A stretch of DNA of 55,613 nt from a virus. Shown here in pieces: positions 6,886 to 13,983 of the stretch. Within the stretch, counting starts at the first letter, position 1. Every line of letters starts with the position of its first letter. Position numbers and translations under genes: made by a program. A model generated the notes under the pieces. The model was not told where the DNA came from and ran no database searches. It saw only the letters and a program-made list of their open reading frames with translations. The stretch is taken from IMG/VR virus record IMGVR_UViG_3300045975_000184, positions 1 through 55,613 of that record. One strand, 5' to 3'.

Positions 6886-7281
6886 TTAATTACCCACAGG
6901 ATAAAACAAACATCGAAAACAATGAGAACTTATTTCTCCATGTCCACACAACATAGGTGATGGTTCACTTTTTTTCAAAAACCAATCTTCATGTAGCCGA
7001 TACGATGAAAATTGATAGCAATAGTATGCATGAGTATCTTCACTTGGGAATACAGCAGAAGATTGTAGTTCAAGTACCTTATCATTTATACGTACTCTCC
7101 AGAATCTTCCATTGTTCTCTAATACTTGAACATCTACACGAATACAATCATTCTTTCCACAACATTGTAATTGATCATCGGCAAAATAATCTTGCAACCA
7201 TTGCAGGTCATTGTCATCATGTGCCCATGTCACAGTAATTAATAACACAATCATTAAATAATTTAATAAGATTCGTTTCAT
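6886..7281 (-). CDS. Exported cysteine-rich protein, 131 aa
   Basis: The N-terminus is a signal peptide (MKRILLNYLMIVLLITVTWA). The palindrome at 7253-7267 is translated inside it as LNYL. The mature part has a CCGKNDC motif near its start and several more cysteines. CCxxxDC motifs occur in small periplasmic proteins of proteobacteria that I cannot assign a role. The ATG overlaps the upstream stop (ATGA). Confidence 0.7.
   Translation of the reverse strand: MKRILLNYLMIVLLITVTWAHDDNDLQWLQDYFADDQLQCCGKNDCIRVDVQVLENNGRFWRVRINDKVLELQSSAVFPSEDTHAYYCYQFSSYRLHEDWFLKKSEPSPMLCGHGEISSHCFRCLFYPVGN
7253..7267. repeat. P15 palindrome, exact, in gene
   Basis: Translated as LNYL in the signal peptide of 6886-7281. 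Confidence 0.9.
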
Positions 7282-7400
7282 ACATTCATCTCATAGTCTA
7301 AAAGTTTATCATCTAAATGAAGGATAACGTAACAGGTTATCGCTACACCTACATACAATCCTATAAAAAACGCTATCCCTACTACCACTACCGTACCCAT
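7278..7400 (-). CDS. Small membrane protein, 40 aa
   Basis: The sequence reads MGTVVVVGIAFFIGLYVGVA and then a short charged tail (HLDDKLLDYEMNV), typical of a single-span peptide. The ribosome site is GAGG, and the gene ends in an ATGA overlap with the exported protein downstream. Function unknown. Confidence 0.6.
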   Translation of the reverse strand: MGTVVVVGIAFFIGLYVGVAITCYVILHLDDKLLDYEMNV

Positions 7401-7445
7401 ATTTTGGCCTCATGACACCCATAGATGTTATTGCTATGTCTGTGT

Positions 7446-7931
7446 TCACCAATATTGTAATGCATCCTTCGGTGGAGGAAACAATATGTATCCTGTTGTT
7501 CGTTCTACATATTCAGCTATAGCTTTTTTAATATGATGTCGTGATGATTCTTTTGTGGTCGGGCAAAAAATACGGAGAAAATATTCTTTATAGAGTTTTT
7601 CTTTATCTCCTTTGTTTTTAAAGAAAGCATTCATTGCATCGTGTCCTGTCAATTTACGTATCCAATATTTCTTTTTGTATACTAATATCACTCCACGAAA
7701 ATGTAATCCTTTCTCTATAAAATATGGATCTTTTGCACACCAACCTGCAATACATCCTTTGTCATTATGTGGATTATACCACATACCGAAGTGAAGTTTA
7801 TCATCAGGAATTTGATCATATACCCTTACAAGATTCAACCATTTTTCAATATCAGGCATATGATTAAACATAGGGTTTCCTTTATAACTTGGATAGACTT
7901 CTACCATACCATCTCTATACACAATAATCAC
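7446..7931 (-). CDS. Hypothetical protein, 161 aa
   Basis: The protein is rich in aromatic and basic residues (HFGMWYNPHNDKGCIAGWCA; KKKYWIRKLTGHDAMNAFF). I do not recognise a family. The first four bases overlap the end of the upstream gene (ATGA-type junction), so the two are probably coupled. Confidence 0.65.
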   Translation of the reverse strand: MIIVYRDGMVEVYPSYKGNPMFNHMPDIEKWLNLVRVYDQIPDDKLHFGMWYNPHNDKGCIAGWCAKDPYFIEKGLHFRGVILVYKKKYWIRKLTGHDAMNAFFKNKGDKEKLYKEYFLRIFCPTTKESSRHHIKKAIAEYVERTTGYILFPPPKDALQYW

Positions 7932-8122
7932 AGTATATTTTCTGCAAGAACTACCTGCTCATTTTCCATAAAAGAAACTACGTACCCATGTCCTTCTTCT
8001 TTATTTAATGAAACAGCATTATAGGTACGTAGTTTATCCCCTGCATACACATCTTGTATTTTTAAAAAGAGTCTATTTTTATAATAAAAATAATCTCCCC
8101 GTTTTAAATCTTTCATTGTCAT
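7928..8122 (-). CDS. Hypothetical protein, 64 aa
   Basis: A short beta-rich protein beginning MTMKDLKRGDYFYYKNRLFLKI. The RGDYFYYKN...Y-A-G-D pattern suggests a small barrel-type fold. It is preceded by AAAGGATAATAT and overlaps the next gene by four bases. Function unknown. Confidence 0.65.
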   Translation of the reverse strand: MTMKDLKRGDYFYYKNRLFLKIQDVYAGDKLRTYNAVSLNKEEGHGYVVSFMENEQVVLAENIL

Positions 8123-8125
8123 ATA

Positions 8126-8266
8126 TTATCCTTTATCTATAACAAGATCCAAGGGGTAACTATCATCTTCTAATAGTTCCCCTTCATATTCAAGTTCATC
8201 TACAAGAACATTTAACAAATGTCGGAGTTCTTCTATGATACTTAGGATTCGTTCTTTCTTATTCAT
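8126..8266 (-). CDS. Small acidic helical protein, 46 aa
   Basis: The frame starts at ATG after AAGGAGTAACA and begins MNKKERILSIIEELRHLLN. It is largely helical and acidic, with a glutamate-rich middle (DELEYEGELLEDD). It is co-translated with its neighbours, with gaps of 2-3 bases on both sides. Function unknown. Confidence 0.6.
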   Translation of the reverse strand: MNKKERILSIIEELRHLLNVLVDELEYEGELLEDDSYPLDLVIDKG

Positions 8267-8268
8267 TG

Positions 8269-8433
8269 TTACTCCTTTAAAGTAAATTCTATTTGTATCT
8301 TATCACGTTCATCATCATATTGTATATGCATACCATCAATGTGTTTGCCAAACCATTTTTCTAAATAGCGTTGAAGTATATCAGTATATGAAACAGTCGT
8401 ACACAGGGTATTGTATCTATCATAGTCAGTCAT
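8269..8433 (-). CDS. Hypothetical protein, 54 aa
   Basis: The ATG lies downstream of TTAGGACATATATCA and opens a soluble reading frame (MTDYDRYNTLCTTVSYTDIL...). The C-terminal half alternates hydrophobic and charged residues (IQYDDERDKIQIEF), as in a beta hairpin. Its end carries the ribosome site of the next gene. Function unknown. Confidence 0.6.
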   Translation of the reverse strand: MTDYDRYNTLCTTVSYTDILQRYLEKWFGKHIDGMHIQYDDERDKIQIEFTLKE

Positions 8434-8444
8434 TGATATATGTC

Positions 8445-8708
8445 CTAATAGTAAATAGGGAACTGTCTTTCTATTTTATCCAGTTCATTCAATCGTATAA
8501 ATTCTTCATTTAAGCATTGTTGTTTCTGTTGCCATTGTTCCCCATTAATTTCTTCAGATTCAAAGTACAGCATTGTACCATTCATGAAAGATAGTACAGT
8601 GCCAGCATCAAACTTTGCTGGTTTACCTCCCCAACACGTATAGAATCCTACATAGGGAACTTCTTCTACCATATCTAAATAGTCTGTAAAACTAATTCTT
8701 TTCATCAC
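8445..8708 (-). CDS. Hypothetical protein, 87 aa, paralogue of 11862-12107
   Basis: This gene and 11862-12107 share an ordered pattern: G-x-Y-x-C-x-(G/E)-G-x-P-A-K, then FMNG, then E-I-x-G-x-x-W. That indicates two copies of one small family in the same phage. The fold looks like alternating strands with a C-terminal helix. Its start overlaps the upstream gene by 17 bases. Function unknown. Confidence 0.65.
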   Translation of the reverse strand: MMKRISFTDYLDMVEEVPYVGFYTCWGGKPAKFDAGTVLSFMNGTMLYFESEEINGEQWQQKQQCLNEEFIRLNELDKIERQFPIYY

Positions 8709-9072
8709 TATCCCTTATCCATAAAAACCATTCAACAAACGAGTTAAAATGTTTCACAAATGGATGATAGTGAAACACATTCTCCTTTGAACCTATCACC
8801 CACATTTTTTTACTGAGGATTAACGCTATCCCAAACTCTACGTGTCTACCACCTTTCGTATATTGTAATGGAGGTTCACTAAAGAACAACAATGCGTCAG
8901 CTTTTTGTATATCTTCTATATCTTCAAGACACGCTAGCTGTTCTCCGACACTATGATGTGCATGTATCCATCGTGAAGTAATCTCAATCTCTGGAATATA
9001 CAGCTTGAGAAAATATTTAATAGCTCGCATTGTTTCTGCATGATCGAATCGTGCTGCTAAATACAATCGCAT
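8692..9072 (-). CDS. Nucleoside 2-deoxyribosyltransferase-like protein, 126 aa
   Basis: The sequence begins with a strand-loop (MRLYLAARFDHAETM) and has D-A-L-L-F-F-S followed by GGRHVEFGIAL. That pairing matches nucleoside 2-deoxyribosyltransferases and related SLOG/Rossmann enzymes, in which the glutamate of the H-V-E-F-G motif is the nucleophile. Such enzymes cleave or exchange the base of deoxynucleosides. It may act in nucleotide salvage or base-modification control. The exact substrate cannot be read from sequence. Confidence 0.65.
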   Translation of the reverse strand: MRLYLAARFDHAETMRAIKYFLKLYIPEIEITSRWIHAHHSVGEQLACLEDIEDIQKADALLFFSEPPLQYTKGGRHVEFGIALILSKKMWVIGSKENVFHYHPFVKHFNSFVEWFLWIRDSDEKN

Positions 9073-9084
9073 ATGATTCTCCTA

Positions 9085-9109
9085 AGAGTGTCTACATAGT
9101 AGACACTCT
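9085..9109 (-). terminator. Hairpin terminator
   Basis: AGAGTGTCTAC and GTAGACACTCT pair over an ATA loop in the gap 9073-9132. A degenerate palindrome (TTTAATTATTTAAT) precedes it in transcription order. Confidence 0.6.
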
Positions 9110-9132
9110 CTTTAATTATTTAATATAATGCA

Positions 9133-9342
9133 CTATACGTTATCTTTTGCCCTTGCTTCTTTTTCAGCATTAGCCTTTAAGTGTGCTGTGATATTGTTCC
9201 ATTGTCCAAGAAGGTATCGTGTTTCTCTTGATGATCGTAAAGCAAGGGCATGAAAATTAGAATGAAGTGGGAACCTCTTATATTGTTTCATTCTCTTGAG
9301 ACATTTTTCTAATTCATAAACGACTTGATCTGTTATGGTCAT
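9133..9342 (-). CDS. Hypothetical basic protein, 69 aa
   Basis: Helical and positively charged (LEKCLKRMKQYKRFP; LRSSRETRYLLGQW). The start follows CTGGAGAAAAA and lies inside the end of the overlapping membrane-peptide gene. A strong hairpin terminator follows the stop. Function unknown. Confidence 0.6.
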   Translation of the reverse strand: MTITDQVVYELEKCLKRMKQYKRFPLHSNFHALALRSSRETRYLLGQWNNITAHLKANAEKEARAKDNV

Positions 9343-9445
9343 TTTTTCTCCAGTTCAATAACACAACTATTAAATTATATAATCCTAAAAGAAACCCTAC
9401 TGTCATTGCAACTAAAAGGATAGCTAGTATTATGTCCGTCAACAT
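9314..9445 (-). CDS. Small membrane protein, 43 aa
   Basis: The frame begins MLTDIILAILLVAMTVGFLLG and has a polar tail. The one-mismatch palindrome at 9369-9383 is translated as LYNLI within the hydrophobic segment. It overlaps both neighbours, sharing 7 bases upstream and 29 bases downstream. Ribosome site GGGAG. Confidence 0.55.
   Translation of the reverse strand: MLTDIILAILLVAMTVGFLLGLYNLIVVLLNWRKNDHNRSSRL
9369..9383. repeat. P15 palindrome, one mismatch, in gene
   Basis: ATTAAATTATATAAT within the membrane peptide gene 9314-9445. Confidence 0.7.
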
Positions 9446-9783
9446 TCCCTATTCTCCCAAGGAAAATACATACCTTTTTGATCATATTTACTTGTTGATT
9501 GTACCTTGATTGCCTTATATGGCGGTAAATTCCAGGCTATATACACAAGACTTCGTAGTATCTTACTTTTCTGTATAGGTAATGCTACACTCTCATACAT
9601 CTTTAATGCATAGTATGCTCGTTGTTTTGCTATGTTCCTCCCTATAGCTTTTTGACATTGATCCTTTGGTGAACAAACTGCATATCCTAATGCAAGGAGT
9701 TCACGATCATCATTATATAATGCACATTCGGTTACTAATGGTTTATCATATTCATTTCGATAATACCTGTAGGCTTCTTTCAT
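9439..9783 (-). CDS. Hypothetical protein, 114 aa
   Basis: The start is the ATG after AAGGGTATCAT (MKEAYRYYRNEYDKPLVTEC). A longer frame to 9834 only adds a translated palindrome (VLNNLI) and is rejected. Residues 35-60 (LGYAVCSPKDQCQKAIGRNIAKQRA) contain a helix ending in a basic stretch. Similar 'KDxxxKxxGRxIAxxRA' patterns occur in unnamed phage proteins. Confidence 0.65.
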   Translation of the reverse strand: MKEAYRYYRNEYDKPLVTECALYNDDRELLALGYAVCSPKDQCQKAIGRNIAKQRAYYALKMYESVALPIQKSKILRSLVYIAWNLPPYKAIKVQSTSKYDQKGMYFPWENREC

Positions 9784-9796
9784 ATGATACCCTTGT

Positions 9797-9811
9797 ATTA
9801 AATTATTTAAT
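9797..9811. repeat. P15 palindrome, exact
   Basis: Supplies the stop of the HNH-like gene and precedes the ribosome site of 9439-9783. Confidence 0.9.
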
Positions 9812-10034
9812 ACCACTCTAAATTGTCTGCACAATTATTTGTTATGTTCCCATCAATATGACGTACTTTAGATTTATTATCAGGATTAGGTATAAATGTT
9901 TGTGCAACTAATTCATGCACATAATGTTTTGTTCCTTTATTATTTTTATAAAGGATTACATACAAATAACCTGTTTTATCTTTATATTGTTTTACAAATT
10001 CTTCTTCTTTTTTCTTCGTTTTAAACTTTGACAT
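9807..10034 (-). CDS. HNH endonuclease-like protein, probably shortened, 75 aa
   Basis: The C-terminal part HELVAQTFIPNP...VRHIDGNITNNCADNLEW matches the HNH core of phage homing endonucleases (NUMOD/HNH group), with the histidine pair and the N-x-x-x-N-L-E-W ending. In intact members the protein usually continues past NLEW. Here it stops one codon later, and the stop codon is part of a palindrome copy at 9797-9811. It may be a degenerate or minimal homing nuclease. Confidence 0.75.
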   Translation of the reverse strand: MSKFKTKKKEEEFVKQYKDKTGYLYVILYKNNKGTKHYVHELVAQTFIPNPDNKSKVRHIDGNITNNCADNLEWY

Positions 10035-10043
10035 ATGCTCTCC

Positions 10044-10217
10044 TTAAAGTCCTAAAACCATTTGTGCATACGCTTGTGCAGCTTCTTCTGCATCTTCTCT
10101 TGTTTCATATGGACCATACACATGCATACCTGCTTCATCCCAAAAGTACCAACATCCCCCTTTATGATAGTCACCTGTTATTTCATCTACCCAACCTTCA
10201 GAAATATACTGTACCAT
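10044..10217 (-). CDS. Hypothetical protein, 57 aa
   Basis: An ATG after GGGGGTAAT opens a frame rich in W, Y and G (GGCWYFWDEAGMHVYGPYET) that ends in an acidic helix (REDAEEAAQAYAQM). The pattern 'W.FWDE.....GPY.T.E.A..A...Y' is common in tiny phage proteins of unknown role, where a short sheet packs on one helix. Confidence 0.65.
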   Translation of the reverse strand: MVQYISEGWVDEITGDYHKGGCWYFWDEAGMHVYGPYETREDAEEAAQAYAQMVLGL

Positions 10218-10225
10218 ATTACCCC

Positions 10226-10486
10226 CTATAGATATTGGCCTACGTTACCATCAGTAGTTTCTGTTTGTTCTTCTCCTGGTTCTGGATCAAATTTAAAATC
10301 ACCTGAATTATAGAGTTCTCTATAATGTGGTTTCATTTCAATAGTCAAATGATTTTCAGGGAACTGATGTGCCCATCCAAGTACGGCTGTATAGATAGCA
10401 GCTTCAACTAAATTTTCATCTGTCAACCACGTCTCTGTATTCGGTATTAATGCAATCAATGCTTTTTTAAATTGTTCTTTTGTCAT
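10226..10486 (-). CDS. Hypothetical acidic protein, 86 aa
   Basis: The N-terminus is helical (MTKEQFKKALIALIPNTETWL), with a conserved-looking A-A-I-Y-T-A-V-L-G-W-A patch and an acidic tail (DPEPGEEQTETTD). No family recognised. One base separates it from the upstream gene. Confidence 0.6.
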   Translation of the reverse strand: MTKEQFKKALIALIPNTETWLTDENLVEAAIYTAVLGWAHQFPENHLTIEMKPHYRELYNSGDFKFDPEPGEEQTETTDGNVGQYL

Positions 10487-10487
10487 A

Positions 10488-10781
10488 TTAGTATACCTTT
10501 ACTATTAAACCTAAAGGAGTCCATATAGACCATTTTGATTCACAATACATACATTCCACTATTAATTCTGCCCACATATTATTTTTATGATACGTTAATC
10601 CTACTGTTGAACACATAGGACATCTGCCTACTTGAAAACACATTGCCCATACGATACCGTGACTTTGCTTCCTTCCTGTTGTACCATAGTAGGTAACTAT
10701 GACATCATATAATGTTTCTGCTTCATGGCATTGTGCATTAAAAACTAGATGTTGAATACAATTTATTACCTTTCTTATCAT
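10488..10781 (-). CDS. Zinc-ribbon-like hypothetical protein, 97 aa
   Basis: Two C-x-x-C pairs (CPMC and CMYC) separated by about 23 residues suggest one zinc-binding ribbon. The only usable start is the ATG at 10781, which overlaps the upstream gene by 44 bases. That is larger than usual here, so the start is less certain. Function unknown. Confidence 0.55.
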   Translation of the reverse strand: MIRKVINCIQHLVFNAQCHEAETLYDVIVTYYGTTGRKQSHGIVWAMCFQVGRCPMCSTVGLTYHKNNMWAELIVECMYCESKWSIWTPLGLIVKVY

Positions 10782-11301
10782 TCATCTTTTTTTCTACAAA
10801 TTGTTCCCATAGTATGTCCTCATATTTATTTAATATTTTTATCAACATGTTATATGTGTACTTCTGGATACCAGGAGCAACACTTTCCCTATTCCCCCCT
10901 ATATTAAGTATATCATACTTCCCGAATAAAAGCCACTCTATTAATGAGTTTTTTGCAAGATTATATTCATCTTGTTTATATGTCATACCAAAAACAAATA
11001 ATGGTTTATTATACTGCCCTGCAAGTTTCAACATTAATGCTGTACCAGGACTATTTAAAACTTTTGCAATGACCAATGTAGCATCACTTATTTCTATGTT
11101 TGCTTGTGTGCGTCTTTTATAAGAGTAAGTCTTATCTATCAATCCTAATCGTTTCTGTAAACGTACATCCTTGTACCCATTTTCATTTAAGTATCCACTA
11201 CATGCATACCCACCTGTATTAAGTCCTATATCATGGGCTGCACATAATGCTCCAAGGTCACAGCCTGTCTGACCTCCACTTATAACTTTCACGTACTTCA
11301 T
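10738..11301 (-). CDS. SLOG / molybdenum-carrier-like protein, 187 aa
   Basis: The N-terminus VKVISGGQTGCDLGAL followed by TGGYACSGYLNENG matches the 'putative molybdenum carrier' branch of the SLOG/YpsA superfamily, which binds nucleotide-type ligands in a Rossmann-like pocket. Further support is RTQANIEISDATLVIA and the SPGTALMLKLAGQYNKPLFVF stretch, typical of that fold. SLOG domains sense or process nucleotide derivatives in several defence systems. A role in nucleotide signalling or anti-defence is possible but is inference. Confidence 0.75.
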   Translation of the reverse strand: MKYVKVISGGQTGCDLGALCAAHDIGLNTGGYACSGYLNENGYKDVRLQKRLGLIDKTYSYKRRTQANIEISDATLVIAKVLNSPGTALMLKLAGQYNKPLFVFGMTYKQDEYNLAKNSLIEWLLFGKYDILNIGGNRESVAPGIQKYTYNMLIKILNKYEDILWEQFVEKKMNDKKGNKLYSTSSF

Positions 11302-11452
11302 TCTCTAATTCATGTTGTTGTTGATAATACACCCACCATTGTTCATAGTCAAAGATGTCATCTTCATCACCATCTTGCATTTCATGGGCAAAGAAATCAG
11401 GTTCATAACTATTCTTCATCATGAATTGTTCAAAACTTTCATCTCTGTTCAT
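11258..11452 (-). CDS. Hypothetical acidic protein, 64 aa
   Basis: Strongly acidic in the middle (DGDEDDIFDYEQWW) and glutamine-rich after it. It overlaps the start of the SLOG-like gene by 44 bases and the end of the upstream gene by 4 (ATGA). Acidic mini-proteins of this type are often DNA mimics or inhibitors, but nothing here proves it. Confidence 0.55.
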   Translation of the reverse strand: MNRDESFEQFMMKNSYEPDFFAHEMQDGDEDDIFDYEQWWVYYQQQHELENEVRESYKWRSDRL

Positions 11453-11655
11453 TTCATTATCGCCTTTACATACATGTCCACAACGTAACCATTAATATCA
11501 TCGGCCAACATTTGTGCATCATACCTATCATGAAACCCCTTCACTGGCATTTTTGCTTTTCCTTTTCCTTCGAATGTACTAAATACCCAAAAACTTGGAA
11601 CCCAATTTTCTTTGACTTGTTTATTGTGTGCTGTCTTTGCAGGTTTCTTTGCCAT
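11449..11655 (-). CDS. Hypothetical protein, 68 aa
   Basis: Basic N-terminus (MAKKPAKTAHNKQVKENW), then a FWVFSTFEGKGKAKMPVKGF strand region and a helix (DAQMLADDINGYVVDMYVKA). The pattern suggests a small alpha/beta domain. Start preceded by AAAGGTAACT. Confidence 0.6.
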   Translation of the reverse strand: MAKKPAKTAHNKQVKENWVPSFWVFSTFEGKGKAKMPVKGFHDRYDAQMLADDINGYVVDMYVKAIMK

Positions 11656-11668
11656 AGTTACCTTTCAT

Positions 11669-11875
11669 TTATTTATTTAATATGCTTACATACATATACT
11701 CAGTTATATCAGGTTTAAGAAAACCTATTCCTACTAATTGTTCTTGTACATCAAAGTTAAAGGTAATATATCCACACGTCACAAAATATGTATCAGGATT
11801 ACATTCACACACATGATCAATTTTCATTTGATCAAGTGCATGTATTATATCAGTTAGGTTCTTACTTATATCCAT
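11669..11875 (-). CDS. Hypothetical protein, 68 aa
   Basis: A short alpha/beta protein (DISKNLTDIIHALDQMKIDHVCE; YITFNFDVQEQLVGIGFL). It overlaps the upstream gene by 14 bases and is followed by a degenerate palindrome-like stretch around 11667-11682. Function unknown. Confidence 0.55.
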   Translation of the reverse strand: MDISKNLTDIIHALDQMKIDHVCECNPDTYFVTCGYITFNFDVQEQLVGIGFLKPDITEYMYVSILNK

Positions 11876-12107
11876 TTGATTCCTTGTCTAAAAATTCTAT
11901 AAGTTCTTCTACTTGTCTCTGCATTAATTCATTCCATTCTTTACCGCCGATTTCATCAGGAGTACAAAGGTATATATCCCCATTCATAAACCCGACAATA
12001 GATGATGCATTGTTTTTTGCTGGTACTCCTTCTGCACAATAATAATAACCCATATCAGGGTTATGGTCGATAAGATCTTGGTACTGTTGGTATGTAATAT
12101 GAGTCAT
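11862..12107 (-). CDS. Hypothetical protein, 81 aa, paralogue of 8445-8708
   Basis: It shares G-Y-Y-Y-C-A-E-G-V-P-A-K, FMNG and EIGGKEW with the gene at 8445-8708, so both belong to one small family. It overlaps the upstream zinc-ribbon gene by 47 bases, in a different frame. Conserved family signals favour this frame as real. Function unknown. Confidence 0.65.
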   Translation of the reverse strand: MTHITYQQYQDLIDHNPDMGYYYCAEGVPAKNNASSIVGFMNGDIYLCTPDEIGGKEWNELMQRQVEELIEFLDKESNGYK

Positions 12108-12261
12108 TGAGTTTTACTTTCTCTTTATATTCTAATACTGCTTCACTACTTTTCCCACAAAAAGGACAAAAGATGTACGTAGGAAACCAGTCAGCTATAT
12201 GAAACAATTTAATTGTTACCTGTCCACATCCACACAGGTATCGTATGCTTGTCCTATACAT
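12061..12261 (-). CDS. Zinc-ribbon-like protein, 66 aa
   Basis: A C-x-C pair (CGCG) and a CPFCGKS knuckle separated by about 20 residues suggest one zinc ribbon. The C-terminus overlaps the next gene by 47 bases, and its ATG overlaps the upstream stop codon. Function unknown. Confidence 0.55.
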   Translation of the reverse strand: MYRTSIRYLCGCGQVTIKLFHIADWFPTYIFCPFCGKSSEAVLEYKEKVKLNDSYYIPTVPRSYRP

Positions 12262-12464
12262 TATGTTACTCTGTCTTTTGTAGCAAACATAGCATCATAA
12301 CATTCTTTACAAGAATACGATAGAATATCTCTCCGAATATACATTTCACTTTTTACTACATTGTGGCACAAATCACAGGTATATATTTTTTCTAATGAAT
12401 ATGGATCAAAATAGAATGGTTGATACAAACATTCATGTAACCATTTAAAGGCACTATTTTCCAT
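12261..12464 (-). CDS. Zinc-finger-like protein, 67 aa
   Basis: CDLC and CKEC pairs 21 residues apart form a likely treble-clef or zinc-ribbon site. The start is set by GGAGAAAGTATA. Several such tiny zinc proteins lie within 12.0-14.5 kb, which may reflect host-takeover or DNA-binding roles. No family named. Confidence 0.6.
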   Translation of the reverse strand: MENSAFKWLHECLYQPFYFDPYSLEKIYTCDLCHNVVKSEMYIRRDILSYSCKECYDAMFATKDRVT

Positions 12465-12480
12465 TATACTTTCTCCAACC

Positions 12481-12744
12481 TTATATGATTAAATAGTTCC
12501 CATGCGGTATATAATTTTTCTCCATGAAATCATATACCGCATCTTTACTGAGATTGTAGACTATGACTCCTTTTTTAAATGCCTCTGTTCTTTCATATGA
12601 TAACATTGTGCGTGTTTCAATATATGGTACATAGACAATTTTATGTTCTTCATAGAAAGAAAAATTATATCGACGTTTATAGATGTTGTAAATCAATATA
12701 TCTAATTCATCTTTATCCATTGTCCAGACCACAGTTTGTTTCAT
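12481..12744 (-). CDS. Hypothetical protein, 87 aa
   Basis: Begins MKQTVVWTMDKDELDILIYNI and contains aromatic-rich strand regions. It overlaps the end of the P-loop kinase gene by four bases, which indicates coupled translation. Function unknown. Confidence 0.6.
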   Translation of the reverse strand: MKQTVVWTMDKDELDILIYNIYKRRYNFSFYEEHKIVYVPYIETRTMLSYERTEAFKKGVIVYNLSKDAVYDFMEKNYIPHGNYLII

Positions 12745-13256
12745 ACAAACAAATCTTTAACTCCTGTCAATTTACTGGTACAAAAGAGATGATGAAACTC
12801 AATCAATGTGGGCATTTGAAATGATGCAATCATCCGTTGAATTACTTCATCTGGTATCTCTTTTCCTGTTTCCATGAATCTTAGCTCAAGTCGTTCTCGT
12901 ATTTCATCCATTGGTGTATCAACATAAATTCCTACTCTTACGTAATCAGGAGTTAAATAATTTAATTTTTTTTGTCGTGTCTTTTGTGTAACATTCACTT
13001 GATCAATGATGATATTTTTTCTGTCAGCTACAAATTCTGTGTATCTGTCATAGAATATTGTCTCTACAGTATTGAACCGTATCCTATTGAATGCATCGTT
13101 ATATGACCATCCGTGTACCTTTCCGAGTTCAATAAAAATATCATCAGTGCTCAAGATGTTATACTGTTTCTCAGGCCATTTCTTTTGGATGTTTAACGCT
13201 AATCGACTCTTACCACTACCAGGAATACCCATCAACATAATGCATGTTGGTTGCAT
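12741..13256 (-). CDS. P-loop kinase, polynucleotide 5'-kinase-like, 171 aa
   Basis: Walker A is GIPGSGKS (residues 10-17), followed by LSTDDIFIE and IIIDQVNVT-x-x-x-R. That order is typical of the AAA_33 / T4 Pnk-type kinase domain, which phosphorylates 5'-OH ends of nucleic acids. No phosphatase domain is attached. A one-mismatch palindrome at 12952-12966 is translated as KLNYL. With the two RNA ligases elsewhere in the window it could supply 5'-phosphate ends for RNA repair, which is inference. Other small-molecule kinases share this fold. Confidence 0.7.
   Translation of the reverse strand: MQPTCIMLMGIPGSGKSRLALNIQKKWPEKQYNILSTDDIFIELGKVHGWSYNDAFNRIRFNTVETIFYDRYTEFVADRKNIIIDQVNVTQKTRQKKLNYLTPDYVRVGIYVDTPMDEIRERLELRFMETGKEIPDEVIQRMIASFQMPTLIEFHHLFCTSKLTGVKDLFV
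12952..12966. repeat. P15 palindrome, one mismatch, in gene
   Basis: Within the P-loop kinase gene (KLNYL). Confidence 0.75.
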
Positions 13257-13444
13257 TAATTCTTGACCTTATACCGTATGTTAGGTAAGGTAGGAACTGA
13301 TGATCCTACAGCCGTTACAGTATTAATACGTCCTTCTAATCTGTATACTAATGCACTCAATGTTGTAAGAGTGTTAGAAAGTTCGTGTACCTCTCTTTCT
13401 AATAAAAGAATACGTTGTGTTAATTCTTCTAAAGATAAAATCAT
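13256..13444 (-). CDS. Coiled-coil protein, 62 aa
   Basis: Leucine and isoleucine fall at heptad spacing over residues 3-45 (LEELTQRILLLEREVHELS, then LVYRLEGRI), so a coiled coil is likely. It resembles the coiled-coil protein at 1602-1796 in design rather than in clear sequence. Its ATG overlaps the upstream stop by four bases. Confidence 0.6.
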   Translation of the reverse strand: MILSLEELTQRILLLEREVHELSNTLTTLSALVYRLEGRINTVTAVGSSVPTLPNIRYKVKN

Positions 13445-13701
13445 AGTTTACTCCTTTGAGATAATGGTCCTAAAAGTTTCATTAGCTCCTGTGATTTAAC
13501 GTTAGTCTTAATAACCTTTTCTAAATCATCAGCTAGTCCTACTTTCCCTGTACGTTGTGTAAATGGACTCTTATAAAAGAGTGGTTGTAATTTTTCCCAT
13601 ATGTACTCTGCTGTGACAAGATAATCTTCCCAATCTTTTTTACAGAGTTGACAGAGTATATCCTGACACTTACATCGTGTTGCAGTTTTAGGTAAATCCA
13701 T
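13441..13701 (-). CDS. Small cysteine-motif protein, 86 aa
   Basis: The N-terminus has CKCQDILCQLC, a dense cysteine cluster that may bind zinc. The rest is helical and basic at the end (LGPLSQRSKL). ATGA overlap with the next gene. Function unknown. Confidence 0.6.
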   Translation of the reverse strand: MDLPKTATRCKCQDILCQLCKKDWEDYLVTAEYIWEKLQPLFYKSPFTQRTGKVGLADDLEKVIKTNVKSQELMKLLGPLSQRSKL

Positions 13702-13710
13702 AGTTCTACC

Positions 13711-13983
13711 TTATGCATTACGACAGTATTTTAAAAAACCATGTTCTAATAACAAACAACAGATGTCTTTATAATTTGTAGCAAGTGTACTTCCTAGAAA
13801 AAGATTTTCTAATGAACCTATACCTAAATAGGTATGTGGTTCATTCCCGTATCTTGCACAAATTTCTTGTGCCCCATGAGCAGGATACACATAAATATCA
13901 TAGACCTTACCATCACTACTTTTTACCCAACCAATATATGTTTCTGGATCATGAGCACACAGATTCGACCATTTCATATACAT
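13711..13983 (-). CDS. Hypothetical protein, 90 aa
   Basis: Contains a WVKSSDGKVYDIYVYP strand pair and a short helix near LENLFLGSTLATN. The start overlaps the upstream stop (TAATG). No family recognised. Confidence 0.6.
   Translation of the reverse strand: MYMKWSNLCAHDPETYIGWVKSSDGKVYDIYVYPAHGAQEICARYGNEPHTYLGIGSLENLFLGSTLATNYKDICCLLLEHGFLKYCRNA

Noticed and set aside
9784-9834. Longer N-terminus for 9439-9783 through the palindrome
   Set aside because: It overlaps the HNH-like gene and lacks a ribosome site; the ATG at 9783 has one.
11667-11682. ATTTATTTATTTAAT near 11670 as another palindrome copy
   Set aside because: Two or more mismatches to the consensus; possibly a decayed site but not counted.
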